DNA of 64,000 nucleotides. Source: Cotesia glomerata (lineage: Eukaryota > Arthropoda > Insecta > Hymenoptera > Braconidae). The notes under the pieces are model-generated. The model saw nothing but the letters and a program-made list of their open reading frames with translations, was not told where the DNA came from and did no database searches. Positions 1-12,140 of this stretch are shown piece by piece; the stretch's first letter is position 1; the number at the start of each line of letters is the position of its first letter. Both the position numbers and the translations under genes were made by a program. Location: positions 30,615,152 to 30,679,151 of the forward strand of contig NC_058160.1 in the NCBI RefSeq assembly GCF_020080835.1, in the 5' to 3' direction.

Positions 1-730
1 TATATGTAATATGTCACTGCAGATGGAATAAATAGGCTAAATAATTATTTATATTGTAATTTTAAATGCTTGCTTTAGTTTTTATTAATTAATTGTTGTC
101 TAATAAACTGAAAAAATGAAATTTAAGAGAAAAATCAAAACAGTTAAAAAATAGTTTGATCTTTTGTAAGATTTAAATAAGATAAACAATTTTAGAGTTT
201 AAAGTCTTGATTGTACTGTAAAGAAAGTATTTATAAGTAATTGAAAAATTTTTAGACTTGGTTTTCGTCAAAGTACAGTAAAAAATAAATTATAAAAAAT
301 ATAATGAGATTATTCTTGTTAATTATAATTTTTTTAAATAGTAATTTGGACTCTTAAGTGTCAATTGAACTTTTTTGACATTAAGATAGCGAAATTTTTA
401 AACTGAATTTAATTAAAGCTATAGAACAAGTTAGTTAAAAAATTTTTCTTTTGAACTAAATCAATTTTTTTATTAGCGCGTTTTTGTATGCGAAAAAGAA
501 AAATGTAAAAATTACATTATAAATAGTAATAAACTTCGCTTCGTATAAAAAACTAGAAAAATTGCAGTTTGAAATAACATTTTTGTAAATTCAAACTTTG
601 AATGTTAATTTTCAGAGCTTTCAATGTAATATTTATATTTTACAATGTAATTTTTATGAAATTTGTAATAATTACAATCTGAAACTGTAATTTTTCCAGT
701 TTTCTATGCAGAACGTCACGTTACATAATA

Positions 731-957
731 CACTGATGGAAAGATTTGTTTATAGTTAAAAATATTTGTTAATATTTAACAAATCATTTATTAGAGATTT
801 ATTAATATTTAATAAATGAATATCAGATTTATTAAATACAAAAAAATCATTTTAAATACTAAGAAATATTTGTTTAATACTAAAAAGTCGTCTCTAATAA
901 ATGATTTGTTAACTATTAAAAAATATTTTTTGATACAAATAAATCCTTTTATCAGTG
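731..957. mobile_element. Palindromic MITE, copy 1 (Tc1/mariner-like)
   Basis: The 227-bp element starts CACTGATGGAAAGATTTGTT and ends with its near inverse, ...CTTTTATCAGTG. It is flanked on both sides by TA (729-730 and 958-959). TA duplication and CACTG-type terminal inverted repeats are typical of non-autonomous Tc1/mariner-group elements. It has no coding capacity. A second copy lies at 2363-2597. Confidence 0.8.
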
Positions 958-1666
958 TATAATGTAATTTTTCTCTTTTCATCTTTTCCGTGTGCTGTTT
1001 AAAATAGTATTTTTTTTTTACTATTCATCCCGTATATTATTCTGCATTTGATATTTATGCCCAAAAATAAAACCAGAGGGTTCAGCCGAAACCGGCTTTG
1101 GCTTCGCGAGTCAGTAATGTATGAACACGATGGAAATAGACAAATCCTTGGATCGAGAACGAAACCTAACGTATACTCAACAACAACAATAACAACAACA
1201 ATAATAACCATGATAATATTGTGCTACTAAAACCGGCGCGGTAGCGGTGTAATGCCCGAAATCCAACAAAATCCTGAAACATACACGCATGGGACACGAA
1301 AAGGGAATCCTTTGGCTGCACATTTATATAACTAAGTCCCTTGCTTACCCCAGCTCACAGACATACAGACATAGAGACATCTATAGATAGGATAATAGCA
1401 GAGTGTACTATCAGCGTACTAAGCGCGGGTGCCCGCACGTGATCAAATCCACACCCACGCACCGAGTCTCGCGTAAATATATAATATATAGGCGATAGAT
1501 AGCCGTAGGTGGGAAAAGGCCAGCATGTGTGCTGTCTGTAGAATGTAGAAGGCGGAATGTAGTGTGCAGTATGTCGTGGGTTGAGGAAGCTGCCAGACCC
1601 AGAGTAGAGCTTTATATACACGTATATGTGTATAGATATAGAGTAAAAGCGTCGAGGATTCACGTA

Positions 1667-1698
1667 GGGGCGGAGGGGCGGAGGGGCGGAGGGGCGAG
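1667..1698. repeat. GGGGCGGA x4 tandem repeat (GC-box-like)
   Basis: Four consecutive 8-bp units GGGGCGGA run from 1667, the last ending GGGGCGAG. The core resembles Sp1/KLF GC boxes. It lies in a GC-rich island within otherwise AT-rich DNA. Whether it is a promoter element or a simple satellite cannot be decided here. Confidence 0.75.
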
Positions 1699-1880
1699 AC
1701 TGCGGGGTCGTCGGTGGCGGCGTAACGCGATAAACGGATTAACGGCAAGCTCGAACCTAACCCGAGTAGAGAGCAGAGTAGAGTTTGGCGCTCGCGCGCC
1801 TCCAGGATTATATATAGAGCTAGCTACACATACCGCATGTATGTACGGTCGCTCGTGTAGTGTAAGGATGCGATGCTTTG

Positions 1881-1916
1881 GCTACATGCTACATGCTACG
1901 TGCTACGTGCTACGTG
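1881..1916. promoter_or_regulatory. 7-bp tandem array with three TACGTG sites
   Basis: Units GCTACAT, GCTACAT, GCTACGT, GCTACGT and GCTACGT follow each other without spacer. The last three create TACGTG at 1897-1902, 1904-1909 and 1911-1916. TACGTG is the core site of bHLH-PAS/Tango dimers in insects (midline, tracheal and hypoxia elements). The array is seen in the sequence; binding is inferred. Confidence 0.5.
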
Positions 1917-2362
1917 ATATAGCTATAGACACCAGGGTACATGTATGTGACCGAAGGAATGGGGAATAGAAGTGAAGAGGGACGTCGGTGTCACGGCATC
2001 GCACGTTACCCGACATCCTTCGTTGCACACTCTCAAGCTTTATGTATACATCTATGTATATATGTATATACGGTACATAGATAACAGAACCCACTCTTTT
2101 TCCCTTCGGGAGAAACGCGCCTTCTGTCACCTTTTATTCCCACACTGACCCTGTCGCGTGTACTTTTCTCCTTCTGCACTCAGAAACTCACTTGTACTTT
2201 TTTTATTCTTCATTATTTATACTCCTGAATATTTCATTCATGAATAAGGTATTTCGGGTGTTTACTGATGGAAAAATTAACTTGAGACTCAAGAGTAGAA
2301 AGATTTTTAAACGAATAAATTATTTTGCAGATCTGGATGAGATTTAAAATTAAATAGAAAAA

Positions 2363-2597
2363 CGCTGATAGAAGGATTTGTTTATAGTTAAAAATATTTG
2401 TTAATATTTAACAAATCATTTATTAGAGGCTACTTTTTAGTCCTTAACAAATATTTCTTAGTATTTAAAATGATTTATTAATATTTAATAAATGAATATC
2501 AGATTTATTAAATACAAACAAATAATTTTAAATACTACGAAATATTTGTTAACTATTAACGGATATTATTTAATACAAATAAATCCTTCTATCAGTG
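2363..2597. mobile_element. Palindromic MITE, copy 2 (Tc1/mariner-like)
   Basis: This copy has the same terminal and internal sequence as the element at 731-957, for example GATTTGTTTATAGTTAAAA near the left end and ATCCTTCTATCAGTG at the right end. Its first terminal base pairs have drifted (CGCTG instead of CACTG). The flanking dinucleotides are AA rather than TA, consistent with an older insertion. Confidence 0.75.
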
Positions 2598-4756
2598 AAT
2601 TTTTTGAGTGAGAAATTGCGATTAGTTTGAGATAATTTTAGTTTTAATTATTTGAGAATTTTTGTAGTTGATTCAAGGCAAAAAAGTTTTTTTAAATAAT
2701 TTTTATTGTTTTAGAAATCTATTTTTAATTTATTAATAAGTCAATTATAAAATTAAATTAAATTGATAATTTTACTAAACATTTTTTGACGATGTTTATT
2801 TAAGCCATTGGTTAATAATTAATAATTAAAGAAATTTTACTATCGGTAAGAATTAATATTAAAAATAGAAGATATAATTTAAAAATAAAGAGGATAATTT
2901 TAAAAACTTCAATTATTAATTAAGTGTAAATAAATTAAATAATTTGGAAAGAAAAAAAAAGCATTTTTACAAAAATTGAATAAAAAATGTTGTACACGCA
3001 GAAATGAGACATTTTTTTTTCTATAATAATTGCAATAAATAATAAAAAAAATAGCACATAATATACCTGTACTTAGATTTATAAAACTCGGCACGTAGTA
3101 CGTGACTTTGGATGTAATCTGGGTAAAAAATAACGCGGCTAGAATGTGAGCACGCGTACACCACCTTATCTGTGCGTGCTGCTCTTTATCGTCTTCTAAT
3201 CTTATTTTTCATGTATTTATACACCTACACACCTTAGCATATCCACGGAATACATAAATATATAAATATATAAGCCTGAAAGCTCCCCTGGGACATACTA
3301 CTCCACACTCTACTGTTCTCTACTACTTATTCTTGTTCAAATATATGTCCTATCTGTATCCCCTATTCTTGCCGCACGCCATCCCTTGTCCGTCGCACTT
3401 ATTCTCGTTACACCGTGATCGGTCGCGACTTGCGACATCACAGACATTTAAAAATTCACGAATCACTGAAGATAGTCAATAGACTACGACACTTAATTTT
3501 TTATCTCAGTAATATACAGAGTCTTCAATCTTTGCGAATAATTACAAGAAAAAAAATTTTTATTACTTTAGCTGAAAAATAAAATTGTTTAAAATTTCCA
3601 ACAAAATAATTTCTTTAATAATTTTTCAAAAGAAATTTTTTCTCTCAGTAATTATTATTGTGCATAATAATAATAATGATAATTTATTAGCTAGCTCTTT
3701 ACATATTACTCTGTGATGTATTTTGACATGACAAGTATAGAGACTGATCGGCAGACGAAACTGACACCCAAAAGTGTACACTCGGCAGTCAGCCAACCAA
3801 GTCAAGTATAACTCACCGAGTTTCAATTTTAAATTACCACCACCAGGTCATTATCACTATTTATGATTATTTGATAATTAGTATAAGTATAGTTGACAAA
3901 TCCGCTCGACATATATTCCCGACTGACTGCGATTGACATTTAAAACTTTAGCTATTTTTTCACAACTATCGCTCCGGCTAAACTTTAATAAATGTCGAAT
4001 CTATTGCGATCCAATGACACAGTTTAATTGATGTATGATACGGGAGTATAGATGTAAAATAAAAAATTTTAGATTAACAGTGATAAATAAAAATAGAAGA
4101 AAGATGAGAGCCAAGCTTAAGGGGGAAGTGTATGGCTAAAGCTAAAGAATAAAAAATAAATGAATTTTCGAGATGTATAAATATACACGGAGGAAATAAT
4201 TAGGGAGTCGGCTGTTCAAGAGAACTGGGATCAAAGCTGATCCGACTCATTACATGCTGGCAGAAATATTATGAACGGTGAATTGGAAGAGCGGATAGGA
4301 GTCGAGGCAGAGGTGTCGGCGGGAATCCCATCTTATATCTTGTATTTTATCTCCTGAGCGCATCTTTGCGTTTACACTTACTGGTATTGAATAAAATACA
4401 AAGCTAAATTGCTGAGAGAATAAACCTCGCTTTGGCTTTCACTACTCATAAAAGAGCTGCTAAATATCTCGGGGATATTTTTAAAAAATCATCAAAACTG
4501 TCCGACAGCGCTATTTAATCAATATCTCCTCGGACCAATAGACAGTTATTGACAAAATAGCTGCGGTTTAATCTTCCCCTGAAAACATATCACGTATTTA
4601 AATAATTCGAATTTTCGAGCGATAAAAAATCATTATTAAATTTTGAATTAATTTTTTAGCGATTGCGAAACTTTTAGCTGAAAAAAAGTAAAACTTATTG
4701 ACAATTGATGGACAATTTTAAATAATTTTCAAAATATACATCTAATAATTAGTAAT

Positions 4757-5050
4757 TAAATTTTTTTTAAGTGACAATAATTACACTTTGAATTAGTAAA
4801 TTTTCCAGTAATTGAAAAGTGAAATTCAAGAAATAAAATTAATTTTTAAGTGAATTTCGATCTAAATATTTTTGTCAAAATATAAACAATTAAAAAAAAT
4901 AATAATACAATTATCAAGTTTTTTTTTTAATAAGTGAAAATAGTTTCACTTTAAATTAGTAATTTTTTTTACTAATTAAAAAGTGAAATTTAACAAATAA
5001 AATTAATTTTTAAGTGGATTTAGATCTGAATATTTTTGTCAAAATAAAAA
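4757..5050. repeat. Imperfect direct repeat, two units
   Basis: Two roughly 120-130-bp segments (about 4757-4889 and 4931-5050) share blocks such as AAATAAAATTAATTTTTAAG and ATATTTTTGTCAAAATA in the same order. They look like a local tandem duplication or two adjacent insertions of one AT-rich repeat. No coding content. Confidence 0.6.
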
Positions 5051-6618
5051 TTAAAGATTTAGCAAATTCCAACTGGTCTTGATTCAGACGGACATCGTAG
5101 TATTGAGCTGAGTGTGGGCACTCGAATTCAGCCGCTCGTTACACTCAACAAGATCTGCCAGTCGGAGGGTCGCCACACGCACGGTTCGACCTAATAGCCA
5201 CCCAGGCGACCAAAAAGACAATAATAACAACAGCAACTGAATCTGAAAAGTAAAAAAAAAAAAAAAAATAAGAGTAATCTCGAGACAGTGGTGTGTAGTC
5301 TGTTCAAACGGAGCGCCGCCGGGGTATCTCCACCAACAGACTTGATACGCAATACAAAGCACCCACACATGTAGAAAACATAAAACACATACATGCCTCA
5401 TCCCAATATCTCATTGTATAAAATATACGGCTGAGTAGAGTATACGTGTGGGAAATGGTAGTTGCAAAGCTGAGCAGTGTCGCTCTGTATATTATATCCA
5501 TGTAGGTAGGTGTAGTGCGTCGGCCAAAGAAGAGAGGAGATATGTGATATATGATAGATGCATTGGTTGATACGATGCGCAACTGAGTACGGAGATGAAA
5601 TACAAAACAAGAGGATAAAGACAGCTTGATGAAACACAAAGAGAAGGAGAGAGTAGAAATTTAGTACGCGACTATCCTAGTAGTATAGTGTAGCATTATA
5701 TATACAACTCTGTACTATTCTGTACTACTCGTTTGCGTTAGCGTACATATATATATATATATATAATATGGCTCTACTCTGCACAATACAGTTGGCTTGG
5801 CTCGGTGTACAGTTTTTCCCCATACCATCCTGGTGCCATCCAGCATGCCAGTGAAATGCCGACAAAGACAGCTACAGAAACGGAGAAAGAGTGAAGTGAA
5901 GCACACTTGGCCGCGCGCGTGCCGACAGGCGCGACACTCGCCATCCTCACCCTCACCCGTCGCCGCCGCGATACGCCTTTCATCTCTCCGCCTCCCATCC
6001 CGCTTGCCGCACTAAACGCTATCCTACACACACATAAATTTATATATTTATATGTATGCCCAAGACACCGTTATATCTATCTAGACTCACATGCTGAGAC
6101 ATTTGCACAACAATACGACTACAGCCAACAACCTACCAACCTACCGACTATCAATAGAAATATATAGCTGTTTTTATATATTTGAACAGCCAACACTTGG
6201 TTCGACTCGTAGACTATTCACATGACGTTACTCCACTGCTGTCTTGGTCTTATTGTCCTCGTCTTTACTTGTCATCTCCATTTTAGTCTTCTCTTCTTAT
6301 TTTGGGCATGTGAGTAATAAGTGCTAGGGAATGGATTAATAATAAGTTTTTATGTTAATCATTGTTCAAGTATAGCTTCTTTATAATGTTTAGAAAAAAT
6401 TGTTACTTAAAAAAATACTTTATATTCTTGACAGAAGAATATTATTTAAAATTTACTATTGTTTCGTCTGAAAAATTCTTTTCTTAATTCAAGTGAAGCT
6501 ATTCCTTTATTTGCTTGTAATAATAGCAACAAATATTGATATTCTTCTGTAGAATTTTTCATTTTAAAAAATTCTAGAGCGAAGACATTTTTCAGTTTTC
6601 TGAAATTATAATTAAAAA

Positions 6619-6910
6619 TTTATATTTACTATTTAAGATCAATATTAATTCATTTAAAACAAAAATAATTTTTTAAGTATGCTAAATTTCTAAAATTTTT
6701 TATCTAAAAAATTCTAGAATCTAGATATAATTTTAATTTTTTTGAATTTATAACCAAAAATTATTTAAATTAAAAAAAAAACTAACAATTAAGCCTCATT
6801 TGCAGTTGAATAATTTATATTTACTATTTTAGATCAATATTAATTGATCTAAAACAAAAATAATTAATTTTTTAATCATGCTAAATTTCTAAAATTTATA
6901 ATTTAAAAAA
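6619..6910. repeat. Imperfect direct repeat, two ~100-bp units
   Basis: Segments near 6619-6715 and 6813-6910 share the order TTATATTTACTATTT, AGATCAATATTAATT, AAAACAAAAATAATT and ATGCTAAATTTCTAAAATTT. This is a local duplication in AT-rich noncoding DNA. Confidence 0.6.
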
Positions 6911-8397
6911 AACGTCTAACATAAAAATTACCAAATTATTTCAAACCCACAAAAAAAATTTCTTCCCCGGATCACAGCTCTTTTCTTCTGCATCCACGAG
7001 TTTAGTTCAACGTCTGACATTAAACGATAAGATATCAGGATACATATATGTGTATGTGTTGGGTGTAAATATGTCGATATCTGGAGTAGTGACCAGAGCT
7101 GCGTCGGTGGATACAGTCTAGCGTACCGTGAAGAGTAGACCTGTAATACAGTATTACACATTAGACATATATACAGAGGGTGAAGATATACAGCCATAAT
7201 GTATACACATACACTCTCAGAAGCAGAAGTGGAGGCAGCGGTGTATACATAGGTAGTAGCTCGGGTTTGCGAGATTGCCTGAGAGCAGAGGCTGGGAGGT
7301 ACACCAGAGTAGCAGAGTAGCCACAGGCAAGGGCACACGTCAACATGAACGTGAGCATTCTCCATCACGGTTGCTCGCAATAATTTCTCCTCTTTCTCTT
7401 TATCTTCCTCCAGAGAGCAGAGTCAACTCTTCTATCTGGTTCCCTCTGGCTCCTCACTCCGCGTTCGCCTCCTCATCCTCCTCCGCAATCCGCAACTCAC
7501 TCCACTAAAACTCCATGGCATACTCTCCAGTGTGCTGTGTGTAGTACTGTGTGTCCGTGGTGCTTGAAACGGCACTACACTCTAGTAGCACACAGTAGTA
7601 GAGTGCGCCGGCTCCTCTCGCCCCTTCCCCACCGATCCAAGCAAGATCCGGTCTCGCTCTGGAACCCGCAATACTAATATCAGAGCTTCTCTGTCGTTCA
7701 CACTTGTCTACATCCAATATATTGTTACTCACTTGCTCTTTCGACTCTGCTGGTGGTTCTGGCGATACGCTGCTCCGCTTCGTCCATTTCATCCTACATG
7801 TATTATCATTATTATTATTATTATTATTATCATTATTATATATAGGTATATATAGTTATACAGAGTATCCCACCACTTTTCTCTGGTCTGTTCTCTGTTC
7901 TCTCTTGAGCGGCGCGCACCGCGCTCTTCCACCCCCGTTTAACATTGTCAGAGACAGCCCGCTGCTGCAAGCCGCTTGCTGCCTCGCAGTTCGTCATTGG
8001 TCTTCTTACCAGTTGGATATCACACCGCATTACAAAACATATAATACCTAAAAATAAAATACAAGATTATTTTATGAAAAAAAAAAAAACAGTGTGTGAT
8101 TTTACTAAAAAAAAATTTTACAATTTTACTATTTTTAATTGACAAAAACTTTTAAATTTTTTCTTAAAAAATAAATATTTTTGTTTACATTCAGACTGCT
8201 TGAAGTTTATAAAATAATTTTATTAAAAAAAAAAGTGTTTAAAAATTGACAGTGCTTTAATAAGTGAAGATGATAAACAAAGTTAGGTGGTACTTACTGT
8301 TATGATTTATCATAAATTAAATGAGTGCGTGATTTAATCAGGTGACTGTTACTGTAACCAGAAGATTTATTCAGAGTGACGGCAAGTGGTCGTAAGA

Positions 8398-8418
8398 CAC
8401 GTGCATATAAACCACGTG
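8398..8418. promoter_or_regulatory. Paired CACGTG E-boxes upstream of the HES gene
   Basis: Perfect palindromic CACGTG sites lie at 8398-8403 and 8413-8418, 15 bp apart start to start, about 350 bp upstream of the start codon. HES/Hairy-type repressors bind CACGTG and CACGCG sites, and many repress their own gene. Autoregulation here is inference. Confidence 0.5.
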
Positions 8419-8646
8419 TACTGGTGGCGCATTACCTTTTTACGGTTCCCATCAGACTGGATTTAAATATTGAATAAAAAATTTATTTTTAAAATGTGGA
8501 TTCAAATGTCAGAGACAAAGTTTTGAAAAAAAAAAAAAAAAAAAAAAAAACGGTAATTATAATTTAATTACAAAGATTATTATTGTTGTGTTGTTGTGAA
8601 TACGTAATTACTGATTGGTACTTACAATTATAGAGGGAAGAATTTT

Positions 8647-8685
8647 TATAAAAGATTATACTTTCGGTGTGACGCGATGCTCAGT
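8647..8685 (+). promoter_or_regulatory. Candidate core promoter of the HES gene
   Basis: A TATAAAAG box at 8647-8654 is followed by an arthropod initiator-like TCAGT at 8681-8685. If A at 8683 is +1, the TATA begins at about -36, slightly far but acceptable. A second TCAGT lies near 8731. This leaves a short 5' UTR before the ATG at 8765. Confidence 0.45.
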
Positions 8686-8764
8686 GCCTCGTTAGCAAAA
8701 GCGACCACAAAAACAGTGAAAACGTGTTTCTCAGTGAGCCCAAGGTCCGCGAGGACCTGCTAAA

Positions 8765-10987
8765 ATGACTGCGCGTCTACACTCTCTCAGGCACCAGGAC
8801 AAAAAATCTTTGGGGAGCGGACATAGACAGCAACAGCAACAGCAACAACAACCGCAGCAGCAAGTCGCGCCTCAAGCACCGAGTCCGGTTCCAAGTCCGA
8901 GTCTCAGTCCCAGCCCGAATCCAAAACACTCTGACGGACGTCGTGTAAGTATTTTTATTATTATTATTATTGTTATTTTATTTTGTTTGGATTGCTGAAA
9001 ATAAATTCAGTGAGTTATAAATTATACTTAGGTCTGTTAATAACTAGATACTTACTGGCATATGACACAAATATAACAGCCACGCGTCCTCTGTATTTAC
9101 TATTCTTCCCCTCGTAATCAAAAGTAGGCGTGTAATAGCTTCTATATATATTTATAATGTGGATATACATTACTTGTTAGTTTTTCATCAAAAGGAACTT
9201 TTATTGTTTATAAAATTTTTCTTCCTAAAAAATTAAAAAAAAAATTATTAAATATTTAAAATGGTACTGAAAATAATTAAAAACAATTTTTAATACAAAT
9301 TATTCTTATTAATTATTAAAAAATTAATGACATTAAAGTTAGCAGTCACTTGACTATTTTTTAATTTTTTTTAACAAATAAATTTGTTTCAAAAAATTAT
9401 TTTTGAAAAATTGGATTTTTAATTTTTAAAAATTTCTAAATGTCCATTTTTTTTTTTACCATAATTTATTTGTTACAAAAATTTTTAAAATGATTAAATA
9501 TCTGCTAAATTAATTAAAAAAATTTTTTTTAATTAATTTTGAAAAATAAAATATCTTCAGCAATGTTCAAATAAAAATAAATAATAATTTTTAAAAATTG
9601 TAATAATAAATTTTCAAATTTTTTAGGCAAACAAACCACTGATGGAGAAGCGAAGACGTGCGAGAATAAATCAGTCACTTGCCGCGCTGAAGGCACTGAT
9701 ACTCGACAGCGCGCGGCTTGAAAACACGAAGCACAGCAAACTTGAGAAAGCAGACATACTGGAATTGACAGTGAGGCATCTCCAGAGACAGAGAACTTTG
9801 GCGCAGCCGGGATTGTCGAGATACAAGGCCGGCTATCAGGATTGTTCACGTGAGGTAAATAGATTGATCTATTTATGCAGACATATTCACCATATCGAGG
9901 GTAATTTATTACCACCGATAAACATGATTTATTGTAACAATTACCGGAGCAATAATTACGTGTAACTAAAGGTTAATTTGAATGCACACAGGTGGGTCGT
10001 TATCTGGATGCTCCTGACATAATAACCGGCAACACAACCCCGATGGACCCAGCGGTGAAGCAGCGGCTGCTGCGTCACCTGGACAGCTGTGTCTCCGAGC
10101 TGGACCTGGACCTTGGCTCCCGACCGGACAGCGGTCTCGGGAGCAGTCCGGGCAGCGTGACAGACCGCGTAACAGGTGCCACGAGTCCTACCGGGCTTGA
10201 CCACCATCACCACGGGCACACTGTCGGAACAGCGGCTCCTCACTGCAGCAACGCCGGCGCCGCGGTGTTCAACGCCAGTCTGATAAAGACCGAGATGGCG
10301 GACATAATGGAGACCCCGACGCCGATGGCCAGGCCAGACAGCAGCACCGCCGGGGACGAGAACAACAACAGTCGTCCGACCTCGGCGTTCAGCCAGGTCC
10401 CGGCTCTGGATCACCAGCATCCTCCAGCCGGGATCCCGGTGGTCGACCAGGCCTCGACGTCGGGCCAGAACGCCAACATGCTCTCAGTGGTCCAGGTCAT
10501 ACCCTCCCGGCTGCCCGATGGCCAGGTTGTCTTCCTGCTGCCCAGTCACTACGTTCAATTGGCAGCTGCAGCTGCTGCCAATGGCATCAGCATTGGTCCC
10601 AATCCTCCGACGGCCATATGGGCAGCCACCAATATGTCTCTCCTCAAAGCCACTGACAAGCTGGCCAAGCGGCCTCATCAGGATATGCCCCAAGACTGGA
10701 GCTCCGAGGGGCCCAAGCCGATAAAAAGCCCCCGGATCGAACAGCCCGAGCAGCCGCTTGACTTCACCACCACTTCCAAAAAGATCAACGGCTACAAGCC
10801 TCCACTTGACAGCAATGTCAATGATATTGATGTCAGTCATCTCCAGGTTATGGATGACCAACACACCTCTAGTCATACTGATGCTGATTGCAATGACGAA
10901 ATGGTTACCATAATCTCTCCGGAGTCGACCTCGACTATTTCACAGCAGCCCGTTAAGGATGAGGAGGGAATGTGGAGGCCCTGGTAA
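8765..10987 (+). CDS. HES-family bHLH-Orange transcriptional repressor (Deadpan/Side type)
   Basis: CDS exons 8765-8944, 9627-9854 and 9992-10987 join in phase 0 with GTAAGT/AG and GTAAAT/AG introns, giving about 467 aa. Residues 1-60 hold a poly-Gln run and a Pro/Ser-rich stretch. Residues 61-115 are the basic HLH (NKPLMEKRRRARIN, then KLEKADILELTVRHLQ) with the Pro in the basic region typical of Hairy/E(spl) proteins. An Orange-like segment follows (YKAGYQDCSREVGRYL ... VKQRLLRHLDSC). The C-terminus is a perfect Groucho-recruiting WRPW before TAA. Such proteins bind N-box/E-box DNA and repress neural and segmentation genes in the nucleus. LELTVRHLQRQR and the short loop make a Deadpan or Side orthologue more likely than Hairy, but I cannot decide the name. 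Antisense open frames over exon 3 are shadows of its GC-rich codons. Confidence 0.93.
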
Positions 10988-11825
10988 ATAATCTAACCGA
11001 GTTTCGATTGTAATTTATAATAATAAAATTCACGATAATTATTGTGAGAAGAGATTTAATTAAAATGATTGATTGGATGTGATGGGCGATCATTAATATC
11101 CTGCAATATCAGGATTCTTTTTTGTCAATGTATATTATGTATATCTATTTAAATATTATTATATAATATAATCTACATCTATACGCATAAATATAAGTGT
11201 ATGTATGTATGTATGCATAGTTTATAGAGAGCAGAGAATTTAATTGCCTACACAGAGCGTCGTATTGTATATATGATATATCAAATTGACACTAAAAGTA
11301 TTTATCTGGAGAATAGATTTATTTTGACGTTATCTAGTTATTATGTATAAAAATCAGTGAGCATGTCCACCCTGTACGGGAACCAAGATACAGAAAGAGT
11401 ATTATTATTAGTTATTATTATTATTATGATTATTATTATTATTATTATGTATATCTATTATAAAAGTTATAACTGTGCTATAAATATTCTTAAATATATT
11501 ATAGTAAAATGTGAGACAGATTAAATTACTTAATCCTCATAAATGTGTAAGATTATTAATATTTAAGACGACACCGTTGCAATTTATTATTAAAAATGTA
11601 ATATTTAAAACAGATAACTCCATATTCGATGTATGTTAAGTTACAGAGTCAATATAATAAGATAAATATTATGTTATTTGTTAATCTAATAATTATTATT
11701 GTTTATTTATTTTTATCCACAACACCCTAGTAGATAATTTTTATTTACTGAAGAATATATTTTTTATTTGTCTAATTTGTTAAACGTTTTTTTTTTTTTA
11801 ATAAGCTTATTTAATTAAATTAAAC
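10988..11825 (+). other. Probable 3' UTR of the HES gene
   Basis: AT-rich sequence after the stop codon with an AATAAA-type signal at 11022-11027 and an (ATT)n tract near 11400-11450. One TGTGAT at 11078-11083 matches the K-box core found in the 3' UTRs of Notch-target genes. The true cleavage site cannot be set from sequence alone. Confidence 0.45.
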
Positions 11826-12140
11826 TAGCAACCTTGCAGTCACTATGTGACTGCCGTGATTTGTGAACGATAAATAAATAAAATTTTGCTTTATTAAATA
11901 ATGACTTTTTTTAAATTGCACTTTACTTTCTTAAATACTGACATTTTTAAAGATATAAGTTCATCCCGATGTTACACTCATCAAGAGCTTTCATTTGAGT
12001 ACCCACATGCATTTTTGATATATTTTTCATATATACATATATATAATATATATAAATATATGAAAAATTGATGTGGGTACTCAAATGAAAGGTCTCGATG
12101 AGTGTAATGTCGGAGTGAGCTTATATTTTTAAAAATATTT
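11826..12140 (+). repeat. Fold-back dispersed repeat, copy 1
   Basis: It begins ACTAGCAACCTTGCAGTCAC and carries an internal hairpin: GAGTACCCACATGCATTTTT on the left and the inverse ATTGATGTGGGTACTC on the right, around a TATA-rich loop. Outer arms contain ATCCCGATGTTACACTCATC and its inverse. Further copies lie at 20990-21494 and 28378-28770. No open frame was found, so the class is undetermined (MITE or fold-back type). Confidence 0.75.

Larger units (their letters stand above)
1..8640. other. Intergenic region upstream of the HES gene
   Basis: No coding exon with family motifs or good splice signals is visible. Very AT-rich DNA alternates with GC-richer islands at roughly 1040-2160, 3100-3430, 5080-6290 and 6960-8040. 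The open frames in the islands are short, low in complexity and overlap on both strands, so I do not call genes. The islands hold motif clusters (1436-1441, 1667-1698, 1881-1916) and may be regulatory DNA or noncoding transcripts for the downstream bHLH gene. That is inference. Confidence 0.6.

Noticed and set aside
1529..1969. 146-codon plus-strand frame
   Set aside because: Overlaps motif repeats, arginine-rich low complexity and other frames on both strands; no domain or splice support.
5797..6167. Arginine/proline-rich frames in a GC island
   Set aside because: Two overlapping frames in the same island with no domain; composition explains them.
9956..10876. Minus-strand open frames of 154 and 130 codons
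   Set aside because: Antisense shadows of HES exon 3, which ends in a perfect WRPW.
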